A stretch of 24,940 nt of DNA from Erginobacter sp964465735 (GTDB lineage Bacteria > Auribacterota > Erginobacteria > Erginobacterales > Erginobacteraceae): assembly GCA_964465735.1 (NCBI GenBank), contig CAYXKT010000025.1:1-24940 (forward strand), in the 5' to 3' direction. A program made the position numbers and the translations under genes. The notes beneath the pieces are model-generated. The model saw only the letters and a program-made list of their open reading frames with translations, ran no database searches and was not told where the DNA came from. Numbering within the stretch: position 1 is the first letter of the stretch; each line of letters begins with the position of its first letter. Below are positions 1 to 5,567 of the stretch, in pieces.

Positions 1-50
1 CGGACGCAAAAGATTGGTGCAGTTCGCCGCGTAGAATCGCTCAATTTAGG
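1..50 (+). mobile_element. MITE copy 1, right end only
   Basis: These are the last 50 bp of a 161-bp repeat whose full copies lie at 56-216 and 15600-15760. It ends with the right terminal inverted repeat, AATCGCTCAATTTAGG at 35-50. It differs from copy 2 at one visible base, G instead of A at position 31. It is separated from copy 2 only by the pentamer TTTAA (51-55). The scaffold breaks inside this copy, as expected when an assembler meets a multicopy repeat. Confidence 0.9.
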
Positions 51-55
51 TTTAA

Positions 56-216
56 CCTAAGTTGAGCGATTATTGCGGATGAAATGTGCTAAGATTTTGC
101 TGGCCGACGGGTTGCGAAAACCGCAGCCATATCCAGGAGATATGGCGAGGATTTTCAATATCCGTTCGGACGCAAAAGATTGGTGCAGTTCGCCGCATAG
201 AATCGCTCAATTTAGG
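56..216 (+). mobile_element. MITE copy 2 (161 bp, complete) with TTTAA target duplications
   Basis: A complete miniature inverted-repeat element. The ends are CCTAAGTTGAGCGATT on the left and the inverse of CCTAAATTGAGCGATT on the right. TTTAA lies immediately on both sides (51-55 and 217-221), which reads as a 5-bp target-site duplication. An internal hairpin is formed by GCCATATC (126-133) and GATATGGC (139-146). It encodes no transposase. By eye it is identical over its full length to copy 3, so movement is recent. A CCTA terminus with 5-bp AT-rich duplications matches the habit of IS1380-family elements such as ISEcp1; that parentage is inference. One frame is open from ATG 79 through the element to TAA 223-225 (48 codons), but no ribosome site supports translation. 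Confidence 0.9.
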
Positions 217-233
217 TTTAAGTAAAAAAATGG

Positions 234-301
234 ATAACCAACCGCTCCACCCGACTTTTGCCCGCCATGCGGCGGCCAAAAGCGGGTGAGCTCTACGTTA
301 T
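234..301 (+). other. attC-like integron recombination site 1
   Basis: A 68-bp imperfect palindrome with attC architecture. Outer R boxes: ATAAC (234-238) pairs with GTTAT (297-301). Five-base unpaired spacers follow (239-243 and 292-296). L boxes: GCT (244-246) pairs with AGC (289-291), then CACCCG (248-253) pairs with CGGGTG (283-288). Two bases bulge out on the left arm only: C247 between the two L segments and A254 after them. The variable stem is CTTTTG/CAAAAG, a C/C mismatch and CCGCC/GGCGG around loop ATGC. Same-side extrahelical bases at these two positions are the hallmark of attC sites; the aadA7 cassette has the same pattern. The predicted crossover is G297^TT. The orientation places its cassette to the left, where copy 2 of the MITE now sits. 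Confidence 0.8.
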
Positions 302-1159
302 GAGCAAAGGGGATAATAGGAGGAAAACTCACCCCAACGGGGTGAAACATAAAAGCCCAGGGTGAAACCCTGGGTATTAAACGTACCAAAACCCACACCC
401 TTTCCGTTCCCCTCCCGTCCACACCTCCGGGACGGCCCGGACGGTTGGGGTTGGTTGACGTCGAGGTCGGGTAGAAGAGAAAGGTGGGGGTAGGGTGGGG
501 ACGATATTATCCCGGGGTAAAACCCCGGGCTGAAATGTTATACCCTTTCAGGGTATTAAACCAATTTATTAAACGTTCAAAGTTAATTTCGGGCAATCAG
601 CTCATAACCCTTATAAGGCCTCCGTACGTCAATAAAGAAAATCAGACAAAATCCTCCTGTCGCGGATAAATTGTCATCCACGCTTGGCTTCTCCCGGCTG
701 AATCAAAAAGCAACGTATGCCCTGACTTAATTTCTCAACTCTTCTGGCTGCAGAATATGCCTGCTCCAAACACTTATCGAGGTTCTATCATCCGAAACGC
801 AAATACTAATCGCGCCGGACAACTGCGGGGTGATTCGGTTATTTATCACCCCGCGACCTAGAAATACTACCTGACCCTCATACCGCCCTATTCAAAACGC
901 GGGTTCGAAGCCCGGAGGCTCCCATCCAGTTAGTTCCGGGGTCGGGGGAGGGGCAGAACATACCGATACTTTTTTATTCCTCCGTTATTTTAAAAGAGGG
1001 AGACGGACCTCCAATCAAGCCGACAGGTTTCCGGGCATATATGCGCGGTCTCATTCGTGGTCCTGGTACTTGCCACATTGCCATTTGTTTCCAGAGACCT
1101 TTTTAGCATTCGCCCTCTTGCGGCCCAGTTAGGCGTCGGGTTTGTCCGTCCCCTCATTA
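302..1159. other. Non-coding accessory stretch with hairpins, no gene seen
   Basis: I find no convincing protein gene here. The first part (330-556) holds four compact hairpins, listed separately. A ten-base perfect stem, GCGGGGTGAT (825-834) with ATCACCCCGC (845-854), has a ten-base loop and no T-run. A tRNA T-arm look-alike occurs near 899-924 without the rest of a tRNA. The part next to the transposase stop (about 860-1159) probably includes the downstream flank of the IS110 element, but the element boundary cannot be set from one copy. Confidence 0.5.
330..556. repeat. Cluster of four short GC-rich hairpins
   Basis: Perfect short palindromes follow one another: CACCCC-AAC-GGGGTG (330-344), CCCAGGG-TGAAA-CCCTGGG (356-374), CCCGGGG-TAAAA-CCCCGGG (511-529) and ATACCC-TTTCA-GGGTAT (540-556). 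The last two are joined by CTGAAATGTT. This resembles the hairpin string at 3052-3240, where a GGGCT + ATGT spacer also links successive stems. I treat them as one family of dispersed intergenic repeat. Function is unknown. Confidence 0.6.
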
Positions 1160-2202
1160 TCATGACGCGTAAAACTTCTCCCGGTCAAATGGTTCTCCTC
1201 GTTGCAGCATAAAATAGACCGCCCTACCCAGGCGGGCTCCTATAATTGATAAAGTTTTCCCCTTCCCATACTTCTTCTCCAGGCGGGCCAGATATTGCTG
1301 CCCCCGGGGATTTCCCCGTAAAAACAATGCCGTCGCTTCCGAAAAGGCCCACTTCAGATGGGCATTGCCAATCTTTCCTCCGCCATAGCCATAGATCTTA
1401 TTAGCCGATCCTCGAGCGCATTTTACCAGCCGGGCGTATGAAGAAAAGTTCTGTACCCGGGGGAAGCGTTTGATATCTTCAATCTCATACAGGATTGTCG
1501 TCGCCCGGATCGGACCGATCCCATCAACATTTCGCAGAAGATAGTAGCTGTGGGCATCGTGAACCTTCACCGTCCGGTCGATGTAGTTCTCCAGATCCTT
1601 GATAACAATATCGTAATAGTCCAGTAACTGAAGATCTGCCTCCACACTCTTCCGCACTGCCGGGATCGGGAAATGCTCTCCGATTCCTTCCCGGTTCTTC
1701 TTTCGGTCCAGTCTCCTCCCGATCGCCGGGCGGTTGTACTGGCTGTTGGTATTCTGGATATGAGCCAGCAGCTCCGCCCGTTTTCGCACAAAGAAGCACC
1801 GCCGCCGGAGCAAATCCCGATCGGCCCGCATCTTCCGGGGATAGACATAGGCAATAGGGAACATTTTGCTCCCAATCAACCGGCTAATCTTCTCGGAATC
1901 GACTTTGTCGTTCTTGGCTTTCCCTCCGTGGATGGATTTCATATAGAGAGCATGCCCCAGTATGAACGGAATGCCCTCATCCGCGCAGAGATCGGCCAGC
2001 CAGTACCAGAGGAAAACACATTCGACCCCGACGATAATATCTTCCCGGTAAGGCTCAATCAGTTTCAAAAATGGCTCCGGTTCTGTGGGGAGATTCTTAT
2101 GGACCAGAATTTCTCCCTCATAGTTGACAATACAGAGATACATTGTTCTTGCATGCAGATCTATCCCGCAGTAAATTTGTGCGTCTGCGTATAATATCGC
2201 AT
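1160..2202 (-). pseudogene. IS110-family transposase, frameshifted near its N-terminus
   Basis: Encodes a DEDD-type RNA-guided recombinase/transposase of the IS110 family. The main open stretch (ATG at 2143 to the stop at 1160, 327 residues) has the HGGKAKNDKVDSEK acidic motif and, at the C-terminus, the transposase_20-type region with GIGPIRA, a GSANK serine and GNAHLKW. The first catalytic Asp, in YCGIDLHARTM, lies upstream of that ATG in the same frame, and that frame has no ATG, GTG or TTG there. The natural start is ATG 2202-2200, preceded by GAAAGGAGG with 5-nt spacing. It reads MRYYTQTHKF and then runs to a stop. Adding one T in the AAATTT run (2173-2178) joins the two frames as HKF-YCGIDLH, the form I expect for the family. 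So a one-base loss has probably inactivated it, unless this is an assembly error. Confidence 0.85.
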
Positions 2203-2444
2203 AGCCCCCTCCTTTCCCATTTTGGGGTTGGGGGTTCTCTTCATCATACCAATAGGTATGATAAAGGGGGAGGCCTTAAACAGTATCAAGTCGCTCAAGT
2301 TGTCCGGAAGGGCTGGTGCCGATCCAGAGCGTTAACAAACGCCGGCGGTTCCAGGTTAGCAAAGTGGATTAGTCGGTCCCTTTCGGCAGCTTAGCTTATC
2401 GTTGGCAGCTAAATCCGTTGCTAACTTATCTACGCAATGGTATC
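2203..2444. other. Upstream flank of the IS110 gene with palindromes; possible bridge-RNA region
   Basis: This is the non-coding DNA between the transposase start (minus strand) and the toxin-antitoxin cassette. It holds a perfect hairpin ATCATACC-AATA-GGTATGAT (2243-2262). A looser inverted repeat has GTTAGC near 2354 facing GCTAAC near 2419. In the IS110 subgroup the guide (bridge) RNA is encoded upstream of the transposase, so this segment is where one would look. The sequence alone does not demonstrate an RNA gene or the IS end. Confidence 0.35.
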
Positions 2445-2452
2445 GTTAAATT

Positions 2453-2635
2453 ATGACTGCGAAAGAGAGAATGATTCAAGCCTTGCGAAAACTTCCCGAC
2501 GACGCTTCCATAGAAGACGCTATGGAGCGTCTTCTGTTCCTTTCCAAGATCGAGCGGGGCGTGGAGCAGGCCGATGCCGGTCAGACCATCTCTCATCTCC
2601 AGGTTAAGGAGAAGATGGCGAAATGGCTGAAATAA
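2453..2635 (+). CDS. Type II antitoxin (60 aa)
   Basis: A short acidic/helical protein whose pattern (KLPDDASIEDAMERL, then a charged tail ending EKMAKWLK) is typical of small antitoxins paired with RelE/ParE toxins in many bacteria. I cannot assign it to a named antitoxin fold. The stop overlaps the toxin start by 13 bases, so the two are translationally coupled. No clear Shine-Dalgarno precedes ATG 2453. Only one base separates it from GTTAAAT (2445-2451), which fits the integron core-site consensus GTTRRRY; cassette genes commonly start close to that core. The expected role is to bind and neutralise the downstream toxin and repress the operon. Confidence 0.75.
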   Translation: MTAKERMIQALRKLPDDASIEDAMERLLFLSKIERGVEQADAGQTISHLQVKEKMAKWLK

Positions 2636-2919
2636 GATGGACCCATCAGGCAGCTGATGAACTGGAGTCCATCACTGAATTCATTTCTCAAGACTCTCCC
2701 CACTGCGCCCGATTATTTGCCATCGACGTTCTTACAGCGGTTGAGCGGCTCATACCTTTTCCCAAACTCGGTCGAGTGGTCCCCGAAAAGAATTCCCCTC
2801 TTATTCGTGAGCTAATTATGGGGATTTACCGGATTGTCTACCGGCTCAGAGATAATCTCGTTGAACTACTGACCATTCATCATAGTTCCAGACTGCTCGA
2901 TCCCTCTAAATTGAGCTAA
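2623..2919 (+). CDS. RelE/ParE-superfamily toxin (98 aa)
   Basis: A single RelE/ParE-fold domain: IRWTHQAADELESI at the N-terminus, then FPKLGRVVPE, IRELIMGIYRIVYRL and a C-terminal LTIHHSSRLL. This order and the length of about 95 residues are standard for the superfamily. RelE members cleave mRNA on the ribosome and ParE members poison gyrase. The YRIVYR and HHSSR patterns lean towards the ParE/RelE-like plasmid-stabilisation group, but the sequence does not settle the target. AAGGAG at 2606-2611 precedes the start. The gene ends 8 bp before the left R box of an attC-like site (2927-2985), the classical arrangement of a toxin-antitoxin integron cassette. Confidence 0.88.
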   Translation: MAEIRWTHQAADELESITEFISQDSPHCARLFAIDVLTAVERLIPFPKLGRVVPEKNSPLIRELIMGIYRIVYRLRDNLVELLTIHHSSRLLDPSKLS

Positions 2920-2926
2920 TGCTGCC

Positions 2927-2985
2927 AACCCACCGCTCCAGCTGACCAAATCCGCTTTGCGGTTTTGGCAGCTGAGCTTCTCGTA
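2927..2985 (+). other. attC-like integron recombination site 2, with a degenerate R' core
   Basis: It has the same blueprint as site 1: AAC (2927-2929), five bases, GCT (2935-2937), bulged C2938, CAGCTG (2939-2944), bulged A2945, CCAAA, a T/T mismatch, CCGC, loop TTT, GCGG, TTTGG, CAGCTG (2969-2974), AGC (2975-2977), five bases, then GTA (2983-2985). All spacings equal those of site 1, including the two same-side extrahelical bases. The conserved crossover core should be GTT. Here it reads GTATG where site 1 has GTTATG, so one T appears to be missing and recombination may be impaired. It closes the toxin-antitoxin cassette (about 2446-2983). Confidence 0.75.
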
Positions 2986-3014
2986 TGTCTTGAAGAAGTG
3001 GAATAAAAGTTTAT

Positions 3015-3269
3015 GTAACACTTTAGCCTTTGCAAATACAGACTTGATGCAGCACTCCTTTGGAGTGCGGGATTAATTTTTGATCCCGGAGGATCCCGGC
3101 GATGCTCGCCGGGCTACGATGTATTACCCCTTCGGGGTCAATGAAGGGACGTGAAAGGCGTCCCACATTATAGCCCGGGGCACCGCCCCGGGTTTTATCG
3201 GGCAATCCAAATATCCGATGGCACCCTGAAGGGGTGCCACATCATATTTTTAAACAGCTAAAGTGTTAC
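3015..3269. mobile_element. 255-bp element with 13-bp inverted ends and near-perfect 8-bp flanking repeats
   Basis: GTAACACTTTAGC (3015-3027) is repeated exactly in inverse as GCTAAAGTGTTAC (3257-3269). The outside flanks are AAGTTTAT (3007-3014) and AAGTTCAT (3270-3277), seven of eight identical, consistent with an old 8-bp target duplication. The interior is non-coding and consists almost wholly of hairpins: GCACTCC..GGAGTGC, CCGGCGA..TCGCCGG, ACCCC..GGGGT, GGGACG..CGTCCC, CCCGGGG..CCCCGGG and GGCACCC..GGGTGCC. It behaves like a miniature transposable element. I do not recognise the parent family. Confidence 0.6.
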
Positions 3270-3302
3270 AAGTTCATCGGTTATAACCGGCGTCAAAGCG
3301 AA

Positions 3303-3351
3303 AACGGCCCCTGTCACCTCCGATATATCTCGGGGGGTGACAGGGGCCGTT
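3303..3351 (-). terminator. Strong hairpin terminator of the 3415-3909 gene
   Basis: Perfect 16-bp arms (AACGGCCCCTGTCACC at 3303-3318, its inverse at 3336-3351) extend inward through TCCGA/TCGGG around a TATATC loop. On the minus strand the stem is followed by GTTTTCGCTTT, a moderate T-rich tail. It lies about 60 bp past the stop of the minus-strand gene and is best read as that gene's rho-independent terminator. Confidence 0.7.
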
Positions 3352-3414
3352 GGGGGATGTCCTCTACAATATGACAACCTATATCAGGACGGGACCCTGA
3401 TTAGCGATCACCGA

Positions 3415-3909
3415 CTACTCGGTCTCCCACCACAACCGCCACTTGTCGGCATACCTGTAGATCCAATCGGAGACCGCTTCCGGTCCCAGGTCGTGGCCGG
3501 CCTTCTCCGATTCGATCCACTTATGCCTGAGAATTTCCTTCATCTGGTTGCGGGAGGAGAGGACAGTCCGCTTGGCCCGCCAGATCAGGGCGTAGTTCTT
3601 CAGCCAGTCTTCAGTTGCCTCGTTGAGGGCGACAAAGCGGCCGTAACGCTGGGAAAGAAAATAGCGATGGACCCGGATTGCGTCCCATTCCGCTGGACTG
3701 AAGTGTGGTTCCTGAAGGCAGCTTTCCCCGGTTTGTCGTTTTAACTTCTCGTGCACTTCCCGCCAACGTTGAGAGTGGTTCTCGATCCAGTCCTCGACTA
3801 CTCTTTTTATCGGGATCTCGCGTCCGGTTTCCTGGGAAAGGAAATGCCTATGGGCATTGATCGCGGCCCACTCCGCCGGACTGAAACATAGATCTCGTTC
3901 CGAATACAT
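3415..3909 (-). CDS. Unrecognised protein made of three internal repeats (164 aa)
   Basis: I do not recognise a named family. The protein is three copies of one motif: FSPAEW.AI..HR.FLSQ..GR, about eleven residues, then EDW(I/L).N....WR. Copies span residues 9-50 and 70-111. A more diverged copy spans 125-158 (LRHKWIESEKAGHDLG.. then SDWI..YADKWR). The key His-to-Asp spacing is 20, 20 and 19 residues. The pattern, a helix, a G-containing turn and then DW with a basic tail, is loosely like DUF2934, but this is only a resemblance. There is no signal peptide or membrane segment and the protein is rich in Trp and charged residues. No Shine-Dalgarno is evident before the ATG. It has its own terminator and diverges from nagZ. 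It may be part of the accessory island. Confidence 0.65.
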   Translation of the reverse strand: MYSERDLCFSPAEWAAINAHRHFLSQETGREIPIKRVVEDWIENHSQRWREVHEKLKRQTGESCLQEPHFSPAEWDAIRVHRYFLSQRYGRFVALNEATEDWLKNYALIWRAKRTVLSSRNQMKEILRHKWIESEKAGHDLGPEAVSDWIYRYADKWRLWWETE

Positions 3910-3941
3910 AAAGCAAAAAACCGCCAGATTGGTGAAAAATC

Positions 3942-3998
3942 ATCTATAGAAAATATAGGATGGAGATGCTAATTTAGCAACCAAAATTATCCGGATAA
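3942..3998. promoter_or_regulatory. Palindromes in the divergent promoter region
   Basis: Between the minus-strand gene (start 3909) and nagZ (start 4041) lie three symmetrical sequences: CTATA-GAAAA-TATAG (3942-3956), TGCTAATTTAGCA (3967-3979) and TTATCCGGATAA (3987-3998). They sit in a locally AT-rich stretch where both promoters must lie. They could be operators for a dimeric regulator of one or both genes. No regulator is identified. Confidence 0.35.
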
Positions 3999-4040
3999 CT
4001 ATGGGAGTTTACTCTCCAGCCAATAAGACGGATCGGAATC

Positions 4041-5567
4041 GTGAGACCAATGCCTGAAAGAGAAATAGTATCAACCGGTGAACTGTTGATGGTTGGTTTT
4101 CAGGGAACCGAGATTGACCATTCACTGAGGCGCTTGATCCTCGAATGGCAGGTTGGAGGGGTGATTCTCTTTGATCGAAATATCCGGAACCCCGAACAGC
4201 TCTTTGGACTCTGCCGCCGGTTGCAGGAACTCCGCCGCCGGGTTGCCAGCAGTCCGCTCCTGATCGCGGTTGACCAGGAGGGAGGGCCGGTGGCCCGGAT
4301 CCGTCAGTCCGCCACTGTCTTCCCCGGCAATCTGGCGCTTGGTTACGGGGGTCAGGTTGAAGATGCTTTCCTCCAGGGCCGGATTACCGGGCGGGATTTG
4401 AGCCGCCTGGGGATCAATATGAATCTGGCCCCGGTCCTCGATCTCTATCACCCTGAGGGGAGTTACAGTATCGGTCTCCGGTCGCTTGGTTCCTCCCCGG
4501 AAAAAGTCGCCAGCCTGGGATCGGCCCTGATCTCCGGGATGCAGCGGGAGGGGGCCGCCGCCACGGCCAAGCATTTCCCGGGCAAAGGTCGGGCCCTCCG
4601 GGATTCGCATCGGGAACTGCCGGTAATTGAGTGCTCCCGGGAAGTCCTGACCAATCGCGATCTGCTGCCTTTCCGGGCGGCGGTTACGGAGGGGGTATCG
4701 GCGATGATGACCTCCCACGGGGCTTATCCCTCTCTTGATGGCGGAAGAGTCCGGCCGGCTACCCTTTCGCCGGAAGTGATGACCGGAATTCTCCGCCGGG
4801 AACTGGGTTTTAAGGGTGTCTTGATCAGTGATGACCTGGGGATGGGGGCGATTAACGACTATTGCCCGATCGAGGAGGCGGTCTGGGGGGGACTGTCTGC
4901 GGGGGTGGATATTTTCCTGCTCTGCCATTCTCCGGATCAACAGAAGCGGGCTCGGGCCGAACTGGAGAAGCTCGCCGCCGGGGGCGGAGACGCGGGCAGA
5001 TTTATCGAGAGAAGCGCGGCGAGAATCGCGGCCTTGAAATCGGCACCGCGGCCGGGGCCCGTTCTCTCTTCCCCGGCTGAAGACGGAGATCAGTTGGCCT
5101 CCCGGATAGCTCGAGAGGCGATAACCATTTCGCCCCCCGCCGGGCCGGGGCCGTTATTGCCCCCGCGGTTTCTTTTGGTCTGGTTCCGGCCGGAAAGGAC
5201 GGTTGAGGTTGAGAGCGTCGACGGCGCGGCGGGTCCCGAGGGTGATTTCCGGGCGGCCGGTCTTGATCCCGAGGTGGTCGCTATATCTCTTGACCCGGGA
5301 CCGGAGGAGCGGGCCGCGGTCAATTCCCGCCTGATCGGCCACCAGGCGGTGCTGCTTACCTCTTACGACGCTTACCGTTTCTCCCGGCAGCGGGAACTGA
5401 TCCGGGCGGTTCTAAATCGTCGGCCCGGTTCCCTGCTCGCAGTGCTCCGGGACCCCCGGGATGGCCGACTCTTTGACGGAGTCTCCCGGCTTCTGGTTAC
5501 CCGCGGTTCCGGGGCCTATTCGCTGCGGGCCCTGGCCAGAGTCCTGGCCGGAAAGGAGGCAGGATGA
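4041..5567 (+). CDS. nagZ: Beta-N-acetylhexosaminidase, GH3 family
   Basis: Removes N-acetylglucosamine from anhydro-muropeptides or muropeptides during cell-wall recycling. Counted from the GTG start, the GH3 TIM-barrel fills residues 12-340. It has DQEGG (78-82), the NagZ signature KHFPGKG (177-183) followed by DSH (188-190, the catalytic Asp/His dyad loop), and SDDLGM (263-268) with the nucleophile Asp. A further 170 residues form a C-terminal domain as in two-domain NagZ/YbbD proteins. There is no signal peptide, so action is cytoplasmic. The start could be GTG 4041 or ATG 4050; neither has a strong ribosome site. It overlaps the next gene by four bases (ATGA), so the two are co-transcribed. 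Confidence 0.92.
   Translation: MRPMPEREIVSTGELLMVGFQGTEIDHSLRRLILEWQVGGVILFDRNIRNPEQLFGLCRRLQELRRRVASSPLLIAVDQEGGPVARIRQSATVFPGNLALGYGGQVEDAFLQGRITGRDLSRLGINMNLAPVLDLYHPEGSYSIGLRSLGSSPEKVASLGSALISGMQREGAAATAKHFPGKGRALRDSHRELPVIECSREVLTNRDLLPFRAAVTEGVSAMMTSHGAYPSLDGGRVRPATLSPEVMTGILRRELGFKGVLISDDLGMGAINDYCPIEEAVWGGLSAGVDIFLLCHSPDQQKRARAELEKLAAGGGDAGRFIERSAARIAALKSAPRPGPVLSSPAEDGDQLASRIAREAITISPPAGPGPLLPPRFLLVWFRPERTVEVESVDGAAGPEGDFRAAGLDPEVVAISLDPGPEERAAVNSRLIGHQAVLLTSYDAYRFSRQRELIRAVLNRRPGSLLAVLRDPRDGRLFDGVSRLLVTRGSGAYSLRALARVLAGKEAG

Noticed and set aside
899..924. tRNA 3'-end look-alike (GGGTTCGAAGCCC, then GAGGCTCCCA)
   Set aside because: No matching acceptor 5' strand, D-arm or anticodon arm upstream. 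It could be a chance T-arm or an old attachment remnant, but nothing else supports it.
1673..2194. 173-codon open frame on the + strand
   Set aside because: It is the antisense shadow of the IS110 transposase and has no protein-like motifs.
2422..2448. A third attC site just before the antitoxin
   Set aside because: The GTTAAAT core fits, but no L-box stem with same-side bulges can be drawn upstream of it.
4122..4940. 272-codon open frame on the minus strand within nagZ
   Set aside because: Shadow of the GC-rich nagZ frame, which has full GH3 motifs.
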